DNA of 64,000 nt. Origin: Vanilla planifolia (taxonomy: Eukaryota; Streptophyta; Magnoliopsida; Asparagales; Orchidaceae). Below are positions 50,000 through 64,000 of this stretch, in pieces (position 1 is the stretch's first letter; each line of letters starts with the position of its first letter). The position numbers and the translations under genes are program-made. Location of the stretch: the NCBI GenBank assembly GCA_023846275.1, contig CM043865.1:34610412-34674411 (forward strand). Reading direction: 5' to 3'. The notes under the pieces were generated by a model. It was given only the letters and a program-made list of their open reading frames with translations. It searched no databases and was not told where the DNA came from.

Positions 50000-50004
50000 A
50001 AAAA
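50000..50004. repeat. Putative target-site duplication AAAAA (right)
   Basis: Directly follows the terminal TAACA of the solo LTR; pairs with 46953-46957. Confidence 0.5.
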
Positions 50005-51670
50005 TTTGTATATTAATAACAAAATATGATTCAATTTACTATAAGTGAAAATGGAAAACCAAAAATGCATCATATGACAAATTATATGTATTGAACTCCA
50101 ATAGTGAGTTACATTGGATTTAATGAAGGATTATTGAATTATGTTGAAAACCCACATTTTAACATGGTCTACTTATTGTCATTCATCCTTATTGTTTAGA
50201 TGATCAATTCATGACAATCAACCTGAGATGTAAAAGAAGTTATACCTTGCATCTCCCAATAATGAATGCTCTCTTTGTAATAATTTTATCATGTCAATTT
50301 TTGAAGTTGTTTGTTTATTTTCTTACAAAACCTAAGAGAATTTCCCAGCAGCTTCTAGTTCAAATTCCTTAGTGGTCTCTCTAATATGGAGCCTCATTTC
50401 CCTACTTGACCTCTTGTATTTATTCATGGGGTGAAACCAAGTTGCACACGTTTAAGAAGATTTTTTTTCTAAAAGATAACCCAATTACCCACATTGATTT
50501 CTTTTTGTATACGTTAACAAGAATTATATCAAGAAGTTATATTGAAGCCACTTCTAGATCATGTCCTTGAGCTAACCTTGCTTTTAATTTAGCTAACTAG
50601 GTGATTAAGCAATATAATCATCAAACTTGTCAGAAATATATTGTCTGTATTAGTCGTTATTAAACCATCCACTTAATCACTCACAAATCATCCATCATAT
50701 TGGGTTACTTACGATTTCTAATATATGAGAACTAAGATCATCGAAAGACTTTCAACTCATAATTCTTCACAAGTAATAAAAAGTGTGAGAGAAAAACATA
50801 TCGTGCGATTTTTCAAATTACATTTTTTTTACTATATTGTATTTTTCTCTCTCTATTTTTTAGTTGTTTTATGTTTATAGAGAGCTTTTAAAAATTGTTA
50901 TTTTAATTTGTAATTTAAAATCACAAAAATTTTCACCCAAAACGCTTAGAATTTCTTATTTTTCAATCACATAAAAGTATTTTAAAATTTTTTTGGAACA
51001 ATTTTTTTAATAAACAAGTTGCTAAATATTTACATAGCAAGAAATGACATTATTCCATAACTTGCTCGTTGCACTATCACTGGTAGTCAAAAACAAGCTT
51101 AAACAATCATAAAGAATCAACAAATAGAATATATTTTATAAAAATATTTCTCTATTATTTAATGAAATATAGGTAAATATCTGAAGCATTTCTTGTATGA
51201 ATAATTGTTGTGGAGATTAAAAAAAAAAAAAGACAAAGAAACGATGTGCCTGGAAAGCAGCAACATGCACTGCATATCTTTTGCTTTAATGAGGCACAAA
51301 CTTCCTACATATAATTAATTCACACATGAAGGAAAAGCTAGTTTCTCTGTATGAACTAAAGCTAAAAAAAAAAAAACAAAGGAAATGAAAGCCTCTCAAG
51401 AAATCTCTTTGGAACTTTGAAACCCAGGAGAAAGCAGCAGCTGCCGTGCATGTTATATCAAAGAAAAGCACAAAGAAGCCCATCTCTCTCGAGAGGAGAG
51501 ATGGCCCTCTTCCCTGTCCCCAACATCTTTATTCATGCCTCTGCGAAAGAACCTTCTAAACCAGCCTTTGGCCGCTCTCCTCTTTAGACCCAAAACCTGC
51601 AACATAAAGTACGGCAAGCTGCTTATATGAAGCAGAGAGCTCCAAGTTCTTCCGCCGAAGCTTCGAAGCA
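50005..51670. other. AT-rich region upstream of the CLE gene
   Basis: No gene seen. The last 400 bases are less AT-rich and must include the CLE promoter; frames here on the minus strand are shadows or lack domains. I could not settle on a TATA box. Confidence 0.6.
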
Positions 51671-51928
51671 ATGCTGGGCTGTAGCAACCGTCTCAAGGGG
51701 CTGACGGTTCTGTTCTTCATTTGTCTGTTGGTGTTTCAATCCGGTGCCATCAGAAAAACCGAGCATGGCGACGGCGTGGCCAGGGCACCGCGGGGGTCTG
51801 AGGAGGAGGAGGTCGTCGATGTTGACTCCACCAAGGGGTCTTGGGTTCCACCTTCGTCGTTCGATCTCAATCGAACGAGCAAGAGAAGAGTTCGTAGGGG
51901 ATCGGATCCCATCCACAATAGATGCTAA
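51671..51928 (+). CDS. CLE-family peptide precursor, CLE45-type
   Basis: A secreted signalling-peptide precursor of 85 aa from a single exon, within the usual 70-120 aa for CLE proteins. It has an N-terminal signal peptide (hydrophobic core LTVLFFICLLVF, residues 11-22), an acidic variable middle (a run of four Glu near 44-47), and a C-terminal CLE box RRVRRGSDPIHN at residues 72-83 followed by Arg-Cys. As I recall it, that 12-mer is identical to the mature Arabidopsis CLE45 peptide. CLE45 acts through BAM3 to restrain root protophloem differentiation and through SKM receptors in pollen tubes at high temperature. The basic Lys-Arg before the box suits proteolytic release. The start is the only ATG before the signal peptide. 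Longer frames on the other strand are shadows. Role here is inferred from the peptide box. Confidence 0.92.
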   Translation: MLGCSNRLKGLTVLFFICLLVFQSGAIRKTEHGDGVARAPRGSEEEEVVDVDSTKGSWVPPSSFDLNRTSKRRVRRGSDPIHNRC

Positions 51929-54900
51929 GATGTTCTTCTTCTTCGGTGGAACGGTGTTTGTACAGATGAGGTGTTGAGGAGGATCCAACCAGCTTCGGCT
52001 TTGTTCCAATAGAAAAATATTCTGCTAAGCTGCTTTCTTTTTGCACCTTCAGCTAAACCTCCGTTTGGTATCTCATTTACAAACGCAATTTTTTTTATAG
52101 AAAAGTATTTTAAAATATAATTCAAGTATTTTTTTTCAAAATAATTAATTTTATTAATTTCTAGTTAAATTCAATTAATAAAAGACCCCATGATGAAGAA
52201 ACTGGTTGAAGTTACTGTTCACGTGTCTCACGTTCCATATAGCCTTAATGTTTGATTCTTTTTTTTGCTTTAGTTGATTGCGACCTTAAGCCGTGAAGCG
52301 CTAATATCACAGGTTTCTCTGTCTATTGTGCCGTGGAAGGATTTTGTACGTAGTTAAGTATGCACAATAATTGGATTGTTCAATAAATAGATGGTGTCAT
52401 CCTATAATTACACATTGCAATCATTAAAAGAGAATTTTATAATATAATATTTAAATATTAAAAAATAAGAAAATTGTTTGTTTAAAATAATAGGAGATTT
52501 TAGAAAATATGGGATTCAATTTTGGGGAAAATAAAGAAGTGGAATTTAATTTGGAAAAGGTGTATTGATTACAATTTGGTATATTATTTAGTGCTTGGAT
52601 TGATAAATTTCAATTGGATGTTGCCATTTTTGTTAAGTTGTGATTAATTTGATTTATTTGCTTAATGTCAATGAACAATTCTAATTAGGATTTTGTTATA
52701 AAATGAAAAAAATGTGTATAAATAGTGATTGATGAAAGCATAAAATGAGAAATATTTGAAAATAGATATTATGAAAATTAATTATAAGTGTATAACGGCA
52801 TTTAGTGATTGTTTAAGCTACCTAAAAATGACGACAATTAACTATAGTGATTTTGTTATCTCCTATAAGAAGAAGTAACCATGTGATATTGACATAATGA
52901 CATCTATTGATAACAACTAGAGATGAAACTTAAATATTTTATATTAATTAAGACATTTAGGTTACACTTTTATTATTTATCATTTATTTAAATTATTTTT
53001 TCAATGTCATATTATTTTAAATTTTTTTTTGGTGAGTTAGTGGTTACTTTGCCCCTAATTTATTATCACTTTTATAGCTATCAGACATTCCAAAACGTTA
53101 GGGATGAGATTAGAGCTATGTGGTATATGTCTACTAATATAGAGCAATATTATGTTTGATATGTAATTTATATTTTAACATATATTAATGACTATATAAA
53201 TTGATATATTATGTGTAGTATATGAAGTTAGTAGATTTATGCATTCTTTTATAGTTAATTCTTTTTATTATTATTAATTTCTTTTGTCAAAATGATCACA
53301 TACATATTTGGAAACTAAATTATCTACATATTTTTTTTTATGATATTTTTGTGTAGTTGTGTATGTATAATATATTTGTGATATATATGTGTGTATCTGA
53401 ATATCTTAATATATTTGAAATAATTATAATTCATAGTGACATTTTAATGTGGACTTAAGTTTAAAGCACTTAAAATTTATCTAGATTATGTATTTCATTA
53501 ACAACGATAATACCATCTAAAAGGTTTTGCAACATCATAAATTTGTTTCTAACCATTGGAGCACATTCAAAGGGACTTGGTGCAAGGGCATATAGTACTG
53601 TGAAAGATTCTCTTCTAAACAATGCCCAATCTATGCTTGGAGTTGGTTTCTTGTAGACTTTAATTGGCTAAACTAGCATTTCATTATCATTTACGATGCC
53701 AAATGGGGTGATGAAAACGTTTTGAACAACAAAGAGATTTACCTACTCAAGTTAGAAAGAAAAAAATGTGAAACATAAATATGAAAAACTAGGAAAAAAA
53801 TAACACACAAAAGGTAATTGTCAAAGTCAATCTTAACAAATAGGGAATTAGAAGCCATATAGAAGTTGTTTTGTATGCTAGTCTTGCAACCACTTTCACA
53901 GCACAAAGATAGATTCCTCATAAAAAGGCTTAACAAATCGATGATGGTATAAAGAAAGAATAAAATAAATGTCATACGAGCATAAATTGAAAACACCAAA
54001 AGGCTTTACTAAGTATTATGGGAAACTAGAATATCGAAGTAACTTGTAAAGATAATCTAAATATGTATGAAAAATAAATTAAAAAAAAATAGAAAAAGGT
54101 GACGACAGATGGAAGTGTCAAACCAAGAAAATTTAAGTGACAAAGTGAAAATGGAAATGACATTGTAAAGGGTAGAAGTTGAAGTAAATAATCAATAAAG
54201 TAAAAAAAATCGTACATGATGACATAAAGATAATGTTGTAGAATCCTAACTAAATTGGCATGACTTCTCATTGCTTGGGACTCACACCCCTCATCTTAGT
54301 ACCGAAGCCTTGACAAATCAACATATCAAAGTTCTGAGTATAATCAGCCGTAGGATCTCAACTAGAAAAAAAGAAAAAATTTAACTTATTCAAAAATCAC
54401 CACTCCAAAAAGTAAGCTTCCTCTCTTTATAGAGAGCTTAAGTACAAAATACAAAACTAAAGTAAAAGAAAAAATGCAAAAATTAAGATAAAAAACTGTG
54501 TTTTTAATTTTTATTTTGTATATTTTATCTAATATATCCATTTTAATGAAAATTTATTGCCAAAGTTATCACTAAAACTAGTGTCAAATAGCTTTTTGAA
54601 AAGCTATCATTTTGGTTCAAAAGTTGTGCATTCAAAGCTTTTGCTAAATAGTTCTTTGAAAAGCTACATTTTAGGTTCTACATAAGTCGAGTTCACTCAG
54701 ATTATCATGAGTTGGATTAGAGTCATCTACTATTTGAGTAGGTTGGCAAGTCAGCAAGCCATAAGAAGTGTCACTGGTCGTGAATCTGGTAAGTAGGTTT
54801 GCACAACATTGATGGGTCTCAAGTCAGTGTGTAATTGAGCAGGTTGGTATGTTGGCGTGGCATCGACAATGACACTAGTTGACGTTTTGTAGAGATAGTT

Positions 54901-56938
54901 GATGGGTGAATGTAGTGTCATAGGTTGAAGACAAGTTGACATATTGCGAACTCTTAATGTGTCAGTACAACGTGGTGGATTGTTTGCGGTCAAGCAAACC
55001 TAAGATTTAGAGCGAACCTGGAAGACCCGTTTGATGAACTAATACGACTGAATGCAATCAATATTGGTCGGTGAAGGCAGCCCAATGGCAAGTAGCAAAG
55101 GCAGTGATAGATAGAGAAGCTGGTGGAATAAGGCTCAATTAGCCATTTTGGTCTCTTTTTGTATTTTTCATGAATTTTAAACTCAAAGAGTAATTTTAGT
55201 TATCGTCTTGACTCTACATATGAAAAATAGATATCTTAATTGTCTGAAAGTATCAATGCATATCTATTAGGCTATTGTGTATATAAAATCTTGATCGACA
55301 TCCTCATCATTTTATTAGCTATTGAGGTCAGTTATTCAAGATTATATCTTTCATGTTCCATAGTTATGATCATTTGATCTTCTTAAGAAATTTAATATTT
55401 TCATAGTTAGTCATTTTTTATTGGTTAGTGATTGCATATCCTCTTGTGAAAATTAATTGATGATAAGATTAATAACAAATAGCATTTGATACTTTTGACT
55501 TGATCATCCCATTTAGTTTTGTTGATCGTGTCAGAGAAATTTTATAGATCACATAAGTAACCATATGACTACAAAAGGTCGTTCTTATCAAATATATTGG
55601 ATTTTTATTTTGTATTATTTTCCTATAAGTTAGCTTCGCAATATAAAATAGAGAATAAATGACATTATATTAAGTTTAAAAAGTTACAAAAAAAACATGA
55701 TAATATTAAAGAATAATGCACCATAGCATTACACTTCACCAAAAGAATGGTAAAAAATTGCTTAAATTTACTACAAACTTATAAACTCTGAAAGAATTAA
55801 AATGCAACATGAAGTCTTCTGATAATCTAGATTATAAAAATATAAATGAACAATAAGAAACAAAATAAGCAAAATACAATAAATTGGCAGATTACTCAAG
55901 ATGGTTTCATTTTGACAATTTGACACACTTTTATGGCCCCATGAACCTATTAATCAAACCCACCCGTAGTGCACGATGGCCCATTTGGCTAGTACGACTT
56001 GCCCAAATCGACACAAAGTATCCCATGCATATATACAACCACATAATGAGGTCAATTGTAGTCACAACAATTTAGAAATATCTAAACTATTCTAAACAAA
56101 GGCAAAATTACTTGGAAGTAATGAAACTACTAAGGTTTTTAATATGTATCATAACATGCCAAATACCTACAAAGAAACAATATATACAAAAATCATAATA
56201 TGTAATACACATTTAAAAATCCTTAAAAACATTGATATATCTCATTTTAATGCACTAACATGTCCTCTCACAATTATAACTAAAATACAAAATATAGATA
56301 CAACTAAAACATAAAATATAATTATAACATGTGGCACTACCAAATATATAATGATAAAATTATGTTTTATTAAAAAGAATATACAAATTTTCAAATTGGC
56401 ACAATATGATTGTTAAAAATGTTAAAAAGAATGGTAATATTTTGCAAGTATATAATAATTTTTTTATAATCATACAACAAAATAATAGTGATAAATCTTA
56501 TTGTTTGAGATTTAAATAAATTTTGTTAGAAAAGCATCTTTATTAAATGCTATCAAATGGCTAAGTTTGGGCTTATTTGTTGTGGTTGTTAGTAAATGAG
56601 ATGTATTGTTAAAAGGTGCCATTGGCATGTGATAATTGTAAATGGAAATGTAATTGAAAAATTATTAGTTGAAATGACGTGTGCGTATATATGAAGCTAC
56701 TTTTGACTTTTTTTTTTTTTTTTTTTGAAGAAAGATAAATTTAAGAAATAATAATCATTTTTAAGAAAATTGAAAATACATTCCCCTGCAGCCAATAATT
56801 CATAAAAGCATTGGACCACTAAGGTATTGTTGCCATTGGGTGTTTCCATTAAATGCATAATATTTATTGGTAACATGTGAATATTATTATTTTTTTCAAT
56901 TTTAATAATAGCAAAATCATATAAAATTATTTTAGAAT

Positions 56939-56970
<32 letters not shown>

Positions 56971-58929
56971 CTTTTTAAAAACATATTTTATAGATACGTT
57001 TAATTATGTATTAAGTAATAAATATAATCAAAGATTTTATTTGTAATTTATTTTTATGCATCTATTTATTAAACTCTTCAATTTTAATGCTTTGTTTCAT
57101 CTTTATCACATGTTCAACAAATATCAATCTCAATCATATTCCAAATGTTTCGTAACATGGTTTTTGGTAATTTCATAATTTTCTTTACAATTCATTCAAG
57201 TAATGAAGAAATTTCTCAATTGATCCTTTCAAGAAGTTCTTAAGACATCTTCTTTGTTCTATGTCTGAATGCCCAAAACAATTACTAAAATAAATTAATA
57301 AGTTTTAATTTGTTGTAACTAACAAAATTGTTTCTAATTAGTTATAATTTTTAGATCTAAATATTTCTATAAAAATCTCTATTAAAGAATATAAAAATAA
57401 TATTTTAAAATTTCTTAATTTATCTCTTATACATTTTGATTTTGATCATTTTTTATAAAAAAAAGTTATGGAAAATGTAAGTTCTAACTCAAAAGAAAAA
57501 GTTGTAATAAGAGGTTCTAGCTAAAAGGCTGTCTTAATCTTAAGATTTTTCTCGAAAAAATAAGATTAAGGAGAGGCTTTGATTAATGGGTTTTTTTATC
57601 TCAATATCCACCATGAAAATTGAAAAATCTTGAATAAAGTTTTTAAAAAAATGATGTTTTAATTCTTAGATTTATCTTAAAAAATAAATGATTATATAGA
57701 AAGACTCAAATCAAATAATACCTTCATTTTATATTTTATCTCTAAAAATATTTTAATTACTAAAAAGAGATTTCATAAAAAAAATGGCCTAATTTTGAGA
57801 CCCAATTAAAAAAAACATAACCAATCGATGATTCATCAATAAATTATTTTAAAGCACAATCAGAATCAAAGTTTTCACTCGAGCCTAAATTGAGAATGAT
57901 AATGACAACTAATGTTGGTCATAAATTTTCATATATATTTTTTAAAAATTATTAATGTAATGATTGAAGACTAAAATTTAGCATCATGCAAGATGGCATT
58001 AGAAGTAATTATAAACTCTTTGGTTCTCGCATAAAAATGGAGTTAAGCTTTTAACCAATATAATATATGAAATTATTTATTTTACAAAATAATACTTATA
58101 ATTCTTCTCATAAACTTTATAAAAAAAAAATACTAAACAACTTATATCAATTTTCTACACGTCTTCAATCATATAAAAACTAGGGATAAATGATTAATTA
58201 ATTACTCGATTATCGCTAATTTTGGCATCCCCATGTTGCTGTACTTCATCCGCATGTCCTCGCATCGAAAGCTCGTTAATTTCCAATTTGGTTTCCTACC
58301 AAGAAAGGAGAAAAATTAATTTAAGGGATTAATTTCATCGTTAATGCAGAATCCAAGTCTTAATTATTCATTAATGTGACATTTAATCACTGTCTATTCA
58401 AAGGAATTTTATGGTCACACCAATGATTTATATCCCCCACATAAACTGTTCGGCATAGTAGAATACCACATGTATTGCGATGCATATCGAATAATTATCA
58501 TGTTGTTGATTGATATGGCTCCAGATTTCTTTTATTTATTTTTATATTCTTAATTAGCTATATTAAGATTGTGTTAAGAAATAAGCTTCAAATAACTTTT
58601 TTTTTAAATTTAATAAATAGTTTATTTTAATAATAGATATTAATTATGAATTTGCAGAGTTAAATAATTTAGCATGTTTATTTCATATGATTAAGATAAT
58701 AATTAACTTTGTAGATAACAACAAACCGTGGTTTAAAACGTGTGGCTTAAAGAACAAAGACACTTGCCCTTTAACACTGTAATCACACCCCACAGTGTCC
58801 TCATCCTTTACTCTTTTCTCCCCATCCCTTCTTCCCATGGCTCTGCCTAAACTGAAACCCTAACCCTACCCTTGGATCATTCCTCCTCCGTAAAAATTCC
58901 CTTAAAAACTAGGGCTTTTTTATAAGGCA
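51929..58929. other. AT-rich intergenic region between CLE and ZHD genes
   Basis: No gene is supported. There is a TA microsatellite at 56945-56970 and a poly-T run near 56,708-56,726. The section 54,260-55,150 is less AT-rich, with unrecognised short frames. The last 200 bases, with pyrimidine-rich sequence, are the probable ZHD promoter and 5' UTR. Confidence 0.55.
56945..56970. repeat. (TA)n microsatellite
   Basis: About 13 uninterrupted AT units. Confidence 0.95.
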
Positions 58930-59832
58930 ATGGAACAAGCCACCAGGCCGCGAGACTCTGATGTCAAGCCGAAAGCTTTCCCCCTCCCCAACGGCGCCGC
59001 CAAGAAGCCGAGCTGGCCTCTCACGCCGGCGGGCGACGCAGACGACGTGCTCTACCGCGAGTGTATGAAAAACCATGCGGCTACGCTCGGTGGTCATGCC
59101 CTCGATGGCTGCGGGGAATTCATGCCCTCGCCGGCGTCCAACCACGCCGACCCCACCTCGCTCAAGTGCGCCGCATGTGGATGTCATCGAAACTTTCACC
59201 GCCGCGTTGCTGGAGCTCAACGAGCTTTGGCCGCCGCTGTTTCCGGCGAGGATGGATTCGAGGGCGAGGGCGAGCGGGATGACGCGGGAGAGGATGATGT
59301 AGCCTTTGACGCCGTGGCCGGACGCCGGAGGAGCTCTAGTCCTCCGCTTCCTTACTTTACTTCGGCGCCACACATGCTCCTCGCCCTCAGCAGCGGCGTT
59401 CGCGGCGGTGTCCCCTCGCCCGGGACCGGAAAACCCTTATCGACCAACCTTGTCGTCGCCACGCCCCCACCAAGGAAGCGTTTTCGGACGAAATTCACCC
59501 CAGAGCAGAAGGAGAGGATGCTCCAGCTCTCGGAGAGGTTAGGATGGAGATTACAGAAGAGGGATGAGGGATTGGTCGATGAGTGCTGCAGAGAGATCGG
59601 GGTGGAGAAGGGCGTCTTCAAGGTCTGGATGCACAACAACAAGCACCAATTGTTCGGGTCCTCGGCCACCCGGAGAGGAGCGGCCGGCGGCGCCATCACT
59701 CCCTTCGCCTGCGCCGGCCACGGCAGAGATGGCGGAGAGGTGGGGAGAGCGGCTGGAGACAATGGGAGCGGAGTTATTGGCGATGGGAATGGCAATGGCC
59801 ATGTGATGTATGGTTCTTCTTCCTCTTCTTGA
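58930..59832 (+). CDS. Zinc-finger homeodomain (ZF-HD/ZHD) transcription factor
   Basis: A plant-specific nuclear transcription factor of 300 aa from one exon, as usual for the family. The N-terminal ZF-HD dimerisation domain spans about residues 42-92: YRECMKNHA, then [11 protein letters not shown], then [15 protein letters not shown], with all expected Cys/His present. A low-complexity acidic and Ser/Pro linker follows. The homeodomain spans about 182-242, starting RKRFRTKFT and containing the recognition helix [12 protein letters not shown]; Met-His in WMHNNK replaces the WFQN of ordinary homeodomains, a ZHD hallmark. The tail is Gly-rich and ends in serines. ZHD proteins form homo- and heterodimers and bind ATTA-core sites in floral and stress-related genes. 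The start at 58930 is supported by the conserved zinc-finger distance; an in-frame upstream ATG is absent. The codons are GC-rich, and the long frames on the opposite strand are shadows. The exact orthologue is not assigned. Confidence 0.95.
   Translation: MEQATRPRDSDVKPKAFPLPNGAAKKPSWPLTPAGDADDVLYRECMKNHAATLGGHALDGCGEFMPSPASNHADPTSLKCAACGCHRNFHRRVAGAQRALAAAVSGEDGFEGEGERDDAGEDDVAFDAVAGRRRSSSPPLPYFTSAPHMLLALSSGVRGGVPSPGTGKPLSTNLVVATPPPRKRFRTKFTPEQKERMLQLSERLGWRLQKRDEGLVDECCREIGVEKGVFKVWMHNNKHQLFGSSATRRGAAGGAITPFACAGHGRDGGEVGRAAGDNGSGVIGDGNGNGHVMYGSSSSS

Positions 59833-64000
<4,168 letters not shown>

Noticed and set aside
51623-52009. 128-aa minus-strand frame over the CLE gene
   Set aside because: No recognisable domain; the plus-strand frame has a signal peptide and an exact CLE box.
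58909-59802. Minus-strand frames opposite the ZHD gene
   Set aside because: Shadows of a gene with an intact zinc finger and homeodomain on the plus strand.

Overview
The window is nuclear DNA of a flowering plant. The genes have GT-AG introns, plant-only families (TCP, zinc-finger homeodomain, CLE peptide, GAUT) and a plant organellar GatA, set in very AT-rich intergenic DNA with TA microsatellites and LTR retrotransposon remains. First exons are GC-rich and later exons less so, as in many monocots. A non-grass monocot such as a Zingiberales species is my guess, but the sequence does not prove it.

Layout: 1-4.9 kb is gene-poor AT-rich DNA. A class I TCP gene lies at 5.0-6.0 kb (minus) with GA/CT tracts upstream. 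6.5-12.07 kb is intergenic with a diverged direct repeat. 12,076-16,995 is a decayed but fully bounded Ty3/gypsy element (minus) with two LTRs, a 5-bp target duplication, a tRNA-iMet-type primer site and gag, protease, RT and integrase remains. 17.0-20.75 kb has no gene. 20,752-24,669 (plus) is a nine-exon HAD hydrolase gene, convergent with a ten-exon GATA gene (organellar glutamyl-tRNA(Gln) amidotransferase subunit A) at 25,342-29,330 (minus). A GAUT9-like glycosyltransferase occupies 30,938-39,567 (minus), its two exons separated by a 7.0-kb intron with LINE remains. 39.6-46.96 kb is AT-rich without a gene. 46,958-49,999 is a GC-rich 3.04-kb block that looks like a solo LTR. A CLE45-type peptide gene is at 51,671-51,928 (plus), and a zinc-finger homeodomain (ZHD) gene at 58,930-59,832 (plus). 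The rest is intergenic, with a 98-bp TA array near 62.6 kb.

The genes do not form one pathway. There are two transcription factors, one signalling peptide, one cell-wall glycosyltransferase, one organelle translation enzyme and one small hydrolase. I found no previously unknown multi-gene system. The most notable items are a one-base frameshift in GATA exon 6, a GAUT with an altered DxD motif and a missing loop, the CLE45-type peptide, and the two retroelement structures. All exon boundaries were worked out by hand from splice signals, reading phase and remembered family patterns; no search or alignment software was run.
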